64,000 bases of DNA from CAYWLQ01 sp964458775 (GCA_964458775.1 CAYWLQ010000004.1:16491-80490), one strand, 5' to 3'; positions 17,418 through 25,942 are shown, numbered from the stretch's first letter. Notes: generated from the sequence alone by a model not told the origin. Made by a program: numbers and translations.

Positions 17418-18548
17418 ATGTCCAGCTCATTAGATGCAGGACTGCTTGGTCGTTTGGTCGAAGACGCCGAAGCAGTGTGGCCGGATAATTTTGAAGATAT
17501 TGAGACAATGTTTAACCGTTGTTGTTTTGCCATTTCATGGGATGCGGTAAAAAAACTCGGCCTATTCTCGCAAAAAGGCGATGTTGAAACATTGTCTTCG
17601 ATCAGAGAAAAGATAGCTCTTTTTAAAGATGCGGAATATGTCCTAAAACACGTTTTACGTATTTTATGTGATGAGCAGGTTTTGGCCGAAAAAGATGACG
17701 GCTATATTTGTATTGACAATGAACCCTATATCGAAACTCCGGCTGAGTCTCTAGTTGCAGCTACCAGAGCTTTTCCCGAAGAAGGTGCTCCATTTCAATG
17801 GTTAGCCAGATCCGGTGACGGTCTTGTTCCTTTTATTCAAGGAAAATTATTTGCCGAAGAAGTAATGTTTCCCGGCGGAAGTTTTAAATTGGTGGAAGAA
17901 GTATACAATACTTCCAATGTCTATAGTTTTTATTCAAAATTGGCCGGTAGAGCTGTAAAGCGTTTTGTGGAAGAGCACTTTTCAAAGCCTATTACTATGT
18001 TTGAAATTGGGGCGGGAACCGGAAACGGAACTGCCAATGTTTTAACTCAAACAAGTGATAAATTCGAAAAATATATTTTTACAGATGTAGGTAAAGCACT
18101 TGTTCAAATGGGGCAAAGGCGGTTTAAGAAGTCAGGATATGACTTTTTAGAGTACCGCACGTTTGATGCCTGTAAAAGCCTTGCTGAGCAGGATTTTTCT
18201 GAATCCTCAGTTGACCTAGCCTTAGCGGTTAACGTTATGCATGCGACCGACGATATTCTTGTCGGTCTTGAGAATACCAAAAAGCTTCTGAAAAACAACG
18301 GTGTGTTAATTCTATCTGAGATAGCCCCTCCCCAAGGAGGCATTTATCGGTATATGGAGTTAACTTTCGGTCTGCTTCCCAGCTACGGAGTTTACACGGA
18401 TAGAATACTTCGTCCTACAGCTCCAATTATAAGACCGGCAGAATGGGTAAGCGCTTTTAAGAAGGTCGGTTTTAGAGAAGTCGAAATTGTTCCGGGTGAT
18501 CGCTCTTCGTCAATGGATAGGGGCGGAATCGTTATCGGAATAAAATAG
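17418..18548 (+). CDS. SAM-dependent C-methyltransferase, polyketide-synthase type
   Basis: A free-standing methyltransferase of 376 residues. The SAM-binding motif I is FEIGAGTGNGT (195-205), followed by YIFTDVGKAL, the pattern of C-methyltransferase domains embedded in polyketide synthases, where the FTD residue set follows the first strand. The N-terminal 150 residues form a helical cap like that of polyketide C-MT domains. It would methylate the alpha carbon of a beta-ketoacyl-ACP before ketoreduction. The start is the ATG at 18 bases into the longer candidate region, seven bases after AAAGG; upstream Met codons overlap the ketosynthase gene. It lies between ketosynthase and ketoreductase, in the order of the expected chemistry. 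Confidence 0.82.
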   Translation: MSSSLDAGLLGRLVEDAEAVWPDNFEDIETMFNRCCFAISWDAVKKLGLFSQKGDVETLSSIREKIALFKDAEYVLKHVLRILCDEQVLAEKDDGYICIDNEPYIETPAESLVAATRAFPEEGAPFQWLARSGDGLVPFIQGKLFAEEVMFPGGSFKLVEEVYNTSNVYSFYSKLAGRAVKRFVEEHFSKPITMFEIGAGTGNGTANVLTQTSDKFEKYIFTDVGKALVQMGQRRFKKSGYDFLEYRTFDACKSLAEQDFSESSVDLALAVNVMHATDDILVGLENTKKLLKNNGVLILSEIAPPQGGIYRYMELTFGLLPSYGVYTDRILRPTAPIIRPAEWVSAFKKVGFREVEIVPGDRSSSMDRGGIVIGIK

Positions 18549-18565
18549 AAGTGAGGTTGATTGAT

Positions 18566-19327
18566 ATGCTGCTCGAAGGAAAAAATGTCTTTTTCACTGG
18601 CGGTTCAAGAGGTATCGGACATGATGCGGTTCTAGAGCTTGCCAAACACGGTGCCAATATTGCTTTTACCTATGTAAATAATGAAGCTTCTGCTGCTAAA
18701 ACAGCCGAAGAGATAAAGGCAATAAATCCTAATGCAAAGGTTATGTTTTATCAGTTAAACGTGAAAGACTCTAAGCAAGTTGAGAAAGTTGCAGACAAAG
18801 CAATAGAGGACATGGGGTCTATTAATGTGGTTGTTAACAACGCAGGAAATCTTAACGATAATCTGGTTGTAAACATGTCTGATGAGCAGTGGTTTGATGT
18901 CATCAATACTCATCTGTCAGGAACTTTTTTTGTTTGCCGTTCATTCATAAATGAATTCTTATATAATAAGGGCGGTAAATTTATTAACACTTCTTCTATT
19001 ACATATACAGGTTCAGCCGGACAGGCAAACTACTCTGCTGCCAAAGCAGGTATTATCGGTTTTTCTCGCGCTTTGGCTAAAGAGTGGGGCAAGAAAAACA
19101 TTTATACAAATATAATAGTGCCGGGCTACTACGACACCGAACTGACCCGCGCCAATGCCACAGAGATAGTTGTGGACAATTTTGTTCGTATGTCATCTCT
19201 TAAACGTGCAGGTCAGGGATATGAGTACGGTCGCGCTATTGTGTTCTTCGCCTCAGATCTCTCCTCTTTTGTTAACGGTCATGTTCTTGAGGTGACAGGC
19301 GGTCTCGAAACCATTCCGCCCATCTGA
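18566..19327 (+). CDS. 3-oxoacyl-ACP reductase (FabG-like SDR)
   Basis: A classical SDR of 253 residues with the NADPH motif TGGSRGIG (11-18), NNAG (91-94), catalytic Ser144, Tyr156 and Lys160 in the YSAAK motif, and VTGGL near the C-terminus. It reduces 3-oxoacyl-ACP to 3-hydroxyacyl-ACP. I chose the ATG at 18566, nine bases after GAGG; a GTG at 18551 would add five residues ahead of the family start. It follows the methyltransferase by 17 bases and precedes the HMG-CoA synthase by 37, and gives the locus its ketoreductase. No enoyl reductase is encoded, so products of this set should stay unsaturated unless FabI acts on them. Confidence 0.88.
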   Translation: MLLEGKNVFFTGGSRGIGHDAVLELAKHGANIAFTYVNNEASAAKTAEEIKAINPNAKVMFYQLNVKDSKQVEKVADKAIEDMGSINVVVNNAGNLNDNLVVNMSDEQWFDVINTHLSGTFFVCRSFINEFLYNKGGKFINTSSITYTGSAGQANYSAAKAGIIGFSRALAKEWGKKNIYTNIIVPGYYDTELTRANATEIVVDNFVRMSSLKRAGQGYEYGRAIVFFASDLSSFVNGHVLEVTGGLETIPPI

Positions 19328-19364
19328 TAATGACAAATTAGACCGTATAAGGAGAAAACAGCAA

Positions 19365-20594
19365 ATGGGAATCGGAATCGAAAAGATTAATGTCTATGCA
19401 GGTAGTTTGGTGTTGGATATTGAAAAACTGGCTATAGCCAGAAACCGGGATGTAGAATACTTTAAAAATGAGCTTCTAATCGATAAAAAGTCTCAGCTAG
19501 TTGACTATGAAGATGTCATTACCATGGCGGTTAACGCAGCCAAGCCGATTATTTCAGAGCAAGATAAAGAAGACATCGAACTTTGTATTTTTGCAACTGA
19601 GTCAGGTTTGGATTTTTGCAAAACCAACTCCAGCTATGTGTGTCATTATTTGGGACTAAAAAACCAGGTTAGAAATTTTGAAATTAAAAATGCCTGCTAT
19701 GCAGCAACCTGCGCTATACAGATGGCTGTTAGTTGGGTGGCATCGGGAGTAGCTCCAGGCAAAAAAGCGTTGATTGTTTCAAGCGATATTAACTACGACC
19801 ACGAAGGAAGATCCGGTGAGGAAGTTCCTGCTGTAGGTGCTGTAGCTATGATTATTAGTGCGACACCCAAAGTTATTGAATACGAATTGGGAAAAACCGG
19901 TTACTTTACCTTTGAATGTACAGACTATGCACGTCCGACATCAACGTGGGATATTATAAATCCCCAAGAATCATTGTATGCATATCTCGATTGTTTTGAA
20001 GGTGCCTGGGCTCATTATAAGACAAAATTTGAAAAAGATTTTGATCTTAACGAACACTTCAAAAGAATTATTTACCACACGCCTTTCGGCGGTTTGGTAA
20101 AGATGGCTCATACTCGTATGTTGAAAGATATGTATGAGGGTATCAAGAAAAAGGAAATAGCCGCTCACTTTGAAGAAAAAGTTGGAAAATCACTAAAAAT
20201 ACCAAGAGCTGTCGGTAACACATACTCCAGCACTGTTTATACCTGTCTTATGGGTCTTTTATTAGAAGATGATCAAGTCAATCCAGGTGATCGGATAGGA
20301 ATATACTCATACGGCTCCGGTTCTTGTGCTGAGTTTTACAGCGCAATAGTTCTTCCTGGAGCTAGAGAATATATTAAATCTCTTGGAATAGATGAGCATT
20401 TAAACGCACGTTATGAACTCTCCATAGAAGAGTTTGATTCGCTGTGCAGAATGCGCTCTTCCCACGCAGAAAAACCGACCTTTGATACTAACTTGGAATA
20501 CCCAAAGGGATGGTATGATAAATACTATAAAGGAAAAGGCTTCCTTACTCTTAAAGGTGTAAAAGACTGGATCCGTAAGTACGAATGGAGTTAA
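19365..20594 (+). CDS. HMG-CoA synthase family protein, PksG-like
   Basis: A 409-residue HMG-CoA synthase with the full catalytic set Glu79 (ATESGLD), Cys111 (NACYAATC) and His238 (IIYHTPFGG). The downstream YHTPFGGLVKMAH and the C-terminal KYYKGKGFL...RKYEW resemble PksG of polyketide beta-branching more than mevalonate-pathway MvaS, where the equivalent loop differs; this is from memory and needs a tree. It would add an acetyl-derived carbanion to a beta-ketoacyl-ACP, giving an HMG-like branch that the PksI-like protein could process. A GGAG site lies ten bases upstream. It is the last gene of the set and ends at a hairpin with a T-run. Confidence 0.87.
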   Translation: MGIGIEKINVYAGSLVLDIEKLAIARNRDVEYFKNELLIDKKSQLVDYEDVITMAVNAAKPIISEQDKEDIELCIFATESGLDFCKTNSSYVCHYLGLKNQVRNFEIKNACYAATCAIQMAVSWVASGVAPGKKALIVSSDINYDHEGRSGEEVPAVGAVAMIISATPKVIEYELGKTGYFTFECTDYARPTSTWDIINPQESLYAYLDCFEGAWAHYKTKFEKDFDLNEHFKRIIYHTPFGGLVKMAHTRMLKDMYEGIKKKEIAAHFEEKVGKSLKIPRAVGNTYSSTVYTCLMGLLLEDDQVNPGDRIGIYSYGSGSCAEFYSAIVLPGAREYIKSLGIDEHLNARYELSIEEFDSLCRMRSSHAEKPTFDTNLEYPKGWYDKYYKGKGFLTLKGVKDWIRKYEWS

Positions 20595-20597
20595 TCC

Positions 20598-20620
20598 CTC
20601 CTATTCAATAGGGAGTTTTT
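20598..20620 (+). terminator. Intrinsic terminator after the biosynthetic genes
   Basis: CTCCTATT and AATAGGGAG form a stem with a one-base bulge and a tight loop, followed by TTTTT (20616-20620). It lies four bases after the HMG-CoA synthase stop and overlaps the last codons of the convergent guanine deaminase gene. Confidence 0.55.
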
Positions 20621-21084
20621 CCTTCCATCTTATTCCAAAGCAACAAAGGCTTTTCCCCTTCTTCACTTTTAATATAAATCATAGGAATTTTACGTAGAGC
20701 AATATCTACGGAAACTTCTTTGTATAGGTCTGCATCATCGAATCCTACAGCGGCAGCTTCGAATCTTGTAGACGCAAAATAAATCTTTTCAATTCGCGCC
20801 CAGTAGATTGCAGCCAAGCACATAGGACAAGGTTCGCATGTTGTATAGATTTCACAATTGCTAAGTCGAAAATCTCCCAGGTTTTGACATGCCTGTCTGA
20901 TAGCGCATATTTCTGCATGAGCGGTAGGGTCATTATCTCTCACAACTCTATTAGAGCCGACTCCGATAACTTTTCCATCTTTTACTACTACAGCCCCAAA
21001 AGGTCCTCCCTTACCGTCAGCCATGTTTTTGATAGCTTCTTCTGCAGCCAATTTCATCATTTCTTGTATAAAGAGTGATGTCAT
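20605..21084 (-). CDS. guaD: Guanine deaminase (CMP/dCMP-type, zinc-dependent)
   Basis: A cytidine-deaminase-fold enzyme of 159 residues. The zinc and catalytic site is HAE (His56, Glu58) with PCPMC (Cys86, Cys89). The segments GGPFGAVVVKDG, NDPTAHAEICAIR, IYWARIEKIYFA and GFDDADLYKE, plus the C-terminal aromatic tail ending in KTPY, match the domain-swapped GuaD of Bacillus rather than the tRNA deaminase TadA. It converts guanine to xanthine. The ATG at 21084 overlaps the end of the preceding secreted-protein gene by 4 bases, so it is the last gene of the caspase operon, an unexpected neighbour. A UUG at 21102 is a weaker start. Confidence 0.85.
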   Translation of the reverse strand: MTSLFIQEMMKLAAEEAIKNMADGKGGPFGAVVVKDGKVIGVGSNRVVRDNDPTAHAEICAIRQACQNLGDFRLSNCEIYTTCEPCPMCLAAIYWARIEKIYFASTRFEAAAVGFDDADLYKEVSVDIALRKIPMIYIKSEEGEKPLLLWNKMEGKTPY

Positions 21085-22130
21085 ATTCCGATACCTATCC
21101 AAGTAAACCGCGGAATAGGCGGTGTTACTATTTTCCGGTTTTTAACTAAAGCCTGTCCGCAAGAATGCATAATTCCGTCCTCAACCATTTGTAACTCGCC
21201 GGCACCGCTATCATTCACGCAATCACCGAGTTCATCCACATATATAAAACTTGGTTGGTCTAACAAATTCTCATCTCCCCAATAAGAGTCATAACCGCCC
21301 AATAAATAAATCGTTGCTGTGGTATTGTCCTCAAAGTCTTCCGGCGCATCTATTGTCAAAGAGACTCCCCCTCCTTTTAGTCGAGCCCATCTAGGGCTAA
21401 TAAAATACAAAGCACTAAGCTTTTTGTCTACAAACGGCGGTGTCCATATTTCCAAAGGAGCCTTGAATACACGAATTTCTTGTTCATGTTCAGGTGCAAC
21501 CTCGCTACTTCCGTCAAATTTTACCAACACTCCCGGCTCTAATACTGTAGTTAAGCCCAGAGTTGAGATAACAGCGCCCTCAGACGGTTGATAAACAGTT
21601 GAATCAGATGGAAGCGCAAACAAAAAAAGCTCTCCAATATCCAAATCAAAATCGCTCTCGCCCTTGTCGCTGATAGTTTCTTTGGATGGAACACTGACAA
21701 AAGCATATTCAGCAAAAGCATTTGTATCGCTTAAAACACGAAGGTCAATATGCAACGGCTTCTTGTTAAAATCATAGGGGACACAATCTATATCTTCGTC
21801 CATCGGATGATTCCAAACAAAGGTTCCGTCAAGAGAGGAGAAAACAGGGGCAAAACAACTTCCAATACAAACTATGACAGCAGCAGAGGTTGGTTCTGCA
21901 TCCATAATTCTAATTTGTCCTGAAATAGAGGCAAGACACGCCCCTCTATCCATATCAGAAGAACTAGATGTGTCGGAATCGTACATAACACTTACAGAAT
22001 CGCTGTTGTCGTCAACAGGCGGCTTGTTGCAAAACCCCGACAAAAGGCAAAGAATAACTATAACAATTGGAAGTTTTATAAACCTATAGCAGAGAATGGA
22101 CAGAGTGGACATAGTAGACATAATGGACAT
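21081..22130 (-). CDS. Secreted/envelope protein of unknown function
   Basis: A 349-residue exported protein. I start it at the ATG at 22130 because GGGAG lies six bases upstream; two more in-frame ATGs follow at nine-base steps (22121, 22112), all within a period-9 repeat, so the first residues read MSIMSTMST. A hydrophobic stretch (about residues 17-31) ends at a Cys (LLSGFC), which is a poor lipobox because Phe precedes it. A Ser/Asp-rich linker and a beta-rich domain follow. I recognise no family. It follows the caspase-like gene by 107 bases and overlaps guaD by 4 bases. The longer open frame upstream to 22400 overlaps the caspase gene and is not supported. Confidence 0.7.
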   Translation of the reverse strand: MSIMSTMSTLSILCYRFIKLPIVIVILCLLSGFCNKPPVDDNSDSVSVMYDSDTSSSSDMDRGACLASISGQIRIMDAEPTSAAVIVCIGSCFAPVFSSLDGTFVWNHPMDEDIDCVPYDFNKKPLHIDLRVLSDTNAFAEYAFVSVPSKETISDKGESDFDLDIGELFLFALPSDSTVYQPSEGAVISTLGLTTVLEPGVLVKFDGSSEVAPEHEQEIRVFKAPLEIWTPPFVDKKLSALYFISPRWARLKGGGVSLTIDAPEDFEDNTTATIYLLGGYDSYWGDENLLDQPSFIYVDELGDCVNDSGAGELQMVEDGIMHSCGQALVKNRKIVTPPIPRFTWIGIGI

Positions 22131-22205
22131 AGTGGACTCCCGGAAGCGGATTAAGCAAGAGCGGTCCACAATGTCTACTCTGTCTACTGTGTCCACTGTG
22201 TCCAT
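22096..22205. repeat. Inverted repeat with period-9 units (TGGACATAG type)
   Basis: Two 42-base arms (22096-22137 and 22164-22205) are complementary at about 36 of 42 positions and are separated by 26 bases. Each arm is itself a run of about five nine-base units of the TGGACA-TAG type. On the minus strand the transcript would form a long hairpin whose loop edge holds the GGGAG ribosome site and whose 3' arm holds the start codons of the next gene. Confidence 0.85.
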
Positions 22206-22237
22206 TAAAACAGCGCTTTCTCTCCTTCTCCCGTCCA

Positions 22238-24652
22238 TCAATGCCTCACTCCCCTGGGCTCCCATTGCAAACCCGCAGCATAGCCGATTGAAAAGCCGTA
22301 TTGATAGTCTGAAGAATTGCTTTGATAGACTATAAGTGGATCTATCATCTCTTTGTTTAAAGCATAGGTTGTAATAGCAATGTTCATAGTCGGACCGCAA
22401 TAAAAAGAGAGTTGTTCTATTATTCGAATTCCCAAAACAGGTCTAAGTTTTAGTATGTAGCCTGTTGACTCAGAATCCCAATTATAATTTTGGAAAATTC
22501 GATTTGCAGTTAAATCCAGTTCTACCCATAAACGAGTAAAATTAATATGACCTCCAAGACCGCCTATGAGTGAATAGCGATCAAGCTCTCCAAAACCATG
22601 ATATCCCGCACCTAATATACCGAACAAATATGGACCGCCTATTTTCAAACCCGCATTTATTAACGAGGTATCGCTTGACCAAACAGTGGGAGCCAAAATT
22701 CCGTTGCCGGCATAGTTGATAAGACCAACCGCAGCACCGTCCAGTCTTTTTGATGCTATATTTATAAGTCCTATCTGGGCCCCTTTTACTTCTTTGGCAT
22801 AATTAATAAGTCCTATCTGAGTGCCGTTTATATGTTCTTTAACAATATTTACCACTGATGACATTTGAAGGCCGTTTAACGACCATGCATAGTTTGATAC
22901 AAAAGACCCTTGATATCCATTGGAAATGTCTCCAGCACTAATATTGATAACTCCCGAACCCTGAAAACCGGCCATAGAGCTCTTATTGAAATTGAAAACA
23001 AAAGCCCCTTGAAAACCATAAGAACGTGCACCGTTTATATTACCGACTCCGGCAGCCTGAAAACCGCCTGCAGAAGCCTTATTCATATTGACGAAACCGG
23101 CCAGCTCAGCTCCGAGAAAGGGCCCCATTACGATATTTGAACCGCCGGCCAAAGATACCCCCTTAAATGCTCCTCCTGAATAATTGCCAAAGCCGGCATA
23201 TTTAAATCCCGTGCTTTCTTTTAGTATAAAATTTGCAAAACCTGCAAATTGTGCGCCCCTAAGGTTTTCCAGTGCAACATTCACTCCAAATGAAGCCTGC
23301 AGACCCCACACATTAAATCTTCTTATATTACCGACAAGTCCGGCTTCTACACCGAAAAGTTCATGGCCGTATCCTATTATATTTAAGGATAGATTATTCA
23401 TTTCTTTTTCTCGACGGCCGAAATTAAAAGGAATATTTACCCCGGGAACCAATCCTAGTCGAAAGGCTGTATTTTTTTCACCGTTATACCATACCAATGG
23501 TCTTTCTTGAGATTTTTCAGAAGCTTTTCCAGCGGCAGGCAAAGTAAAATTATCAATTGGAGATGTTCCTCTCAAAATTGTATTCTCTGCTGACATACGC
23601 TTAAGCTCAGATCTAGTTACAATAGTGGTCCTACCCTTGTTCAGAGATACAGTTCCTTTGAGAGGAGCCTTACCCATGTCCATACTTATCTCGTACACAC
23701 CAGGGTCCAGTCCTAAACTTATAGGACTGCCGCCAGGAGTATTGATTTCTGCAGTGAGTTGTCCTTTACGGTTTCTTATAAATACTCGACCTTCGATATC
23801 ATCTCCAATTACCAACATGGCAGACGTGCCTCGAAGATCCGTGAGCACAAGATCTCCTGATCCTTTTAGACTAAAGTCATATCCCGCATGCTGCGGTCCT
23901 GCCTGGGTTAATTCTGTTCGAGCTAATGTTTCCGCGAAAGCATATTGATAAGCCTCATTTAGGGTTACCTTATTGTCTCGATTATGATCAGCAGCACCGC
24001 GCAGACCTGATACCAGATAATAGGTAAAAAAAGATGCTGCAATCCGATCTGATTCTTGAGCAGCCTCGTTCTCTGAAGCAGATGTTAGGTAAGCATACCC
24101 CTCAACATCTACTGAGGTATCTAATAAGAAAGGAGTACGCTTGGTTCCGCCTTTGTTGCGAACAAGCGCACCTGATGAACAAGAATCTAGGATGGCAATT
24201 CGAACATCTGCCGGAAGACTTGATAGAGCATTTCTTATTTCTCGATAAGTTATAAGATCACCGCCAAGCATTAGACCATATTCATCAGAGTGACCCGAAT
24301 AATAGAATACCAATTCCACACGCGTTGAAGCGACTTTTTTTTCTCGCTCTAAAAAAGCGCGCATTCTAGAAAGCCCTGCTTCAAATTCGAATCTGTCAGG
24401 CTCTAGAAGTATTACCATATCGGCTAATTGAACTCCTCCCAACTGCGTAAGCACTCCTGCCACCGATTTGGCATCCGAATGTGCAAATTTAAGAACGGTA
24501 CGGTTGGGACCTCCGTCATTGGAGCCTGCAACAAAAGCAAATCGTTTTATTACTTCACGCGATTCAGAAGCATACAAGCCTACCGACAGAAAACAGACCG
24601 CCAAAAAAACTATTAATGATAGTCTTGTATTAAAAAGACATTTGTTTTTCAT
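22238..24652 (-). CDS. Secreted caspase-like (C14) protein with surface repeats and C-terminal barrel-like region
   Basis: An exported 804-residue protein. A signal peptide covers about residues 1-29 (ending LYASES). Residues 35-270 form a caspase/metacaspase fold with the catalytic dyad His121 (YYSGHSDEYG) and Cys158 (ILDSCSSGAL) intact. A beta-rich region with PEGA-like traits follows (290-360). Residues about 440-660 carry many glycine-rich units of the form GxxxGxxN, including QIGLINYA and AVGLINYA, like LA_2272-type surface repeats. The last 130 residues look like an outer-membrane barrel. It is the third gene after an ECF sigma and a membrane anti-sigma-like gene. It probably acts as a surface-anchored Arg/Lys-specific peptidase or sensor; substrates are unknown. 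Confidence 0.85.
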   Translation of the reverse strand: MKNKCLFNTRLSLIVFLAVCFLSVGLYASESREVIKRFAFVAGSNDGGPNRTVLKFAHSDAKSVAGVLTQLGGVQLADMVILLEPDRFEFEAGLSRMRAFLEREKKVASTRVELVFYYSGHSDEYGLMLGGDLITYREIRNALSSLPADVRIAILDSCSSGALVRNKGGTKRTPFLLDTSVDVEGYAYLTSASENEAAQESDRIAASFFTYYLVSGLRGAADHNRDNKVTLNEAYQYAFAETLARTELTQAGPQHAGYDFSLKGSGDLVLTDLRGTSAMLVIGDDIEGRVFIRNRKGQLTAEINTPGGSPISLGLDPGVYEISMDMGKAPLKGTVSLNKGRTTIVTRSELKRMSAENTILRGTSPIDNFTLPAAGKASEKSQERPLVWYNGEKNTAFRLGLVPGVNIPFNFGRREKEMNNLSLNIIGYGHELFGVEAGLVGNIRRFNVWGLQASFGVNVALENLRGAQFAGFANFILKESTGFKYAGFGNYSGGAFKGVSLAGGSNIVMGPFLGAELAGFVNMNKASAGGFQAAGVGNINGARSYGFQGAFVFNFNKSSMAGFQGSGVINISAGDISNGYQGSFVSNYAWSLNGLQMSSVVNIVKEHINGTQIGLINYAKEVKGAQIGLINIASKRLDGAAVGLINYAGNGILAPTVWSSDTSLINAGLKIGGPYLFGILGAGYHGFGELDRYSLIGGLGGHINFTRLWVELDLTANRIFQNYNWDSESTGYILKLRPVLGIRIIEQLSFYCGPTMNIAITTYALNKEMIDPLIVYQSNSSDYQYGFSIGYAAGLQWEPRGVRH

Positions 24653-24653
24653 G

Positions 24654-25457
24654 TCATTTCCGAACCTTCTTTAAAAGGAAATCGCATTGAGATAACGATG
24701 AGTCAAGAGGAAGACTTTTATCTATGCCTAGTTTGCTTCGTTTGGCCTTTTCAACTATTTCGGATGGTTCTATTGAGTTATTTGAGGTTACAAAAAAGAA
24801 CCTTTCAAAATGAGGTGCATCGTCCAATTCGTAAGAAAAATCTAGTGTATGAATTCCCTTACCGTCAATCTTTGCAGAACGACTATCCGAACCCGGATAA
24901 TGCAAGGTTGTAATTCCGTTTCCGTCAATCGAGAAGATGACACCATATTGTGCACCCTTAGCTGCAAATTTAAGTTGAATTACATCACCTGCTGTTGCTG
25001 ATTGTCCTGACAACAGTCTTTCCTCTCCGACCTTGCCTTTTCGATAGACATAGAGTGTCGGCTCTGTAGGTCCCTTAATTCTGGTTTCTTCAGACAAGTT
25101 CCAAGCATTTGACTGTGTATTGTTTGCGAAGCGGTTATCGATCTTTTCATTTTTCGATATAAAAACCACTGTAAGAAAGACGGAAACCGTCGCAACCGCT
25201 GACACTGCAACTGCAAAGCTTATTATTCTTTTAGGACTGGACTCAACCGATCTATTGGCGTCGGCAATTCTTGCGGCAATTTGATTAGGCGGATATTGAG
25301 CCAAAATCTCCTTGTCGGATTCAATGATCGCACATATCTCTTTGTTTAACGAGGGGTTCTCATCGCGCTGCCTTTCGATTTCGGCCATTCGATCGGCACT
25401 CAACTCGCGCAACACAAATCTTTCCATTTCAATTTGGGAAATCTTTGTTTTTTCCAT
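24654..25457 (-). CDS. Membrane anti-sigma-like protein with C-terminal periplasmic sensor domain
   Basis: A 267-residue single-pass protein. The N-terminal 75 residues are cytoplasmic and helical (ERFVLRELSADRMAEIERQR), as in anti-sigma domains, but I see no zinc-binding His/Cys set. A membrane segment spans about residues 78-102. The C-terminal domain contains YRKGKVGEERLLSGQSA, YGVIFSIDGNG, TLHYPG and a YELDDAPHFERFFFV block, which I recall from DUF4384-like domains in myxobacterial proteins linked to caspase genes. It starts within the sigma stop codon (TAATG) and ends one base before the caspase gene, so the three are coupled. It likely holds the sigma factor inactive until an envelope signal is sensed. 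Confidence 0.75.
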   Translation of the reverse strand: MEKTKISQIEMERFVLRELSADRMAEIERQRDENPSLNKEICAIIESDKEILAQYPPNQIAARIADANRSVESSPKRIISFAVAVSAVATVSVFLTVVFISKNEKIDNRFANNTQSNAWNLSEETRIKGPTEPTLYVYRKGKVGEERLLSGQSATAGDVIQLKFAAKGAQYGVIFSIDGNGITTLHYPGSDSRSAKIDGKGIHTLDFSYELDDAPHFERFFFVTSNNSIEPSEIVEKAKRSKLGIDKSLPLDSSLSQCDFLLKKVRK

Positions 25458-25942
25458 TATAATGTCTCTCCTGCAAGCTCCCCAAGTTTTGAACGAAGAG
25501 GTCTGAGTCTCTTTCTTACACCGGATATGCTCATGCCTACTTCGGATGCAACTTCTTCTAAAGTCATACCGTCCACTAAATGCAATACGGCAATCGTTCC
25601 AGTTGACACTTTTTCATCCCCAAAAAGATGACCTATAATATTCCTCGCAGAAATCTTCGATTCAACTTCTTGTGTTTCAGCAATTTTTAAAAGCAGTTCA
25701 TCGCCAAGATGTTCAGGCCTTCTTTTTAATGACCGAATCTTGTTGAGACATATATTGGTGGCCATTCTATAAAGAAGCCCGGATGGTGCTTCTTCTGTAA
25801 GATTTTTTTTGTGCTTGATCAACTGCACAAATGTATCCTGCATCGCCTCAACAGAGGTTTCTTCGTCGCAAAGAAGCTTACGACAACGCCGAAGAACCAT
25901 AGGTCCGTATCTTCTGTACCAATCTTCAACATCAACAGCCAC
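25457..25942 (-). CDS. ECF-type RNA polymerase sigma factor
   Basis: A 161-residue sigma factor with regions 2 and 4 only. Region 2 is seen in YRRYGPMVLRRCRKLL, EAMQDTFVQLIKH and LLYRMATNICLNKIRS; region 4 in VLHLVDGMTLEEVASEVGMSISGVRKRL. The start is GTG at 25942, seven bases after GGGAGG; a UUG at 25957 would itself overlap that site. It heads the operon containing the membrane anti-sigma-like protein and the caspase-like protein and probably controls its own operon, although I could not point to a matching promoter in the 220 bases upstream. Confidence 0.88.
   Translation of the reverse strand: MAVDVEDWYRRYGPMVLRRCRKLLCDEETSVEAMQDTFVQLIKHKKNLTEEAPSGLLYRMATNICLNKIRSLKRRPEHLGDELLLKIAETQEVESKISARNIIGHLFGDEKVSTGTIAVLHLVDGMTLEEVASEVGMSISGVRKRLRPLRSKLGELAGETL

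Noticed and set aside
19365..20594. MvaS of a mevalonate or alternative isovaleryl-CoA pathway
   Set aside because: No other mevalonate or AibA/AibB-type genes are present; the gene sits with an AcpK-like ACP and PksI-like ECH, and loop motifs look PksG-like. Not fully excluded without a tree.
22096..22205. CRISPR array or transposon end
   Set aside because: Units are nine bases with no spacers of 25-40 bases, and no transposase or cas gene is near.
22131..22400. Longer N-terminus for the secreted protein at 21081-22130
   Set aside because: The upstream part overlaps the caspase gene, has no ribosome site and would place the signal peptide more than 100 residues inside the protein.
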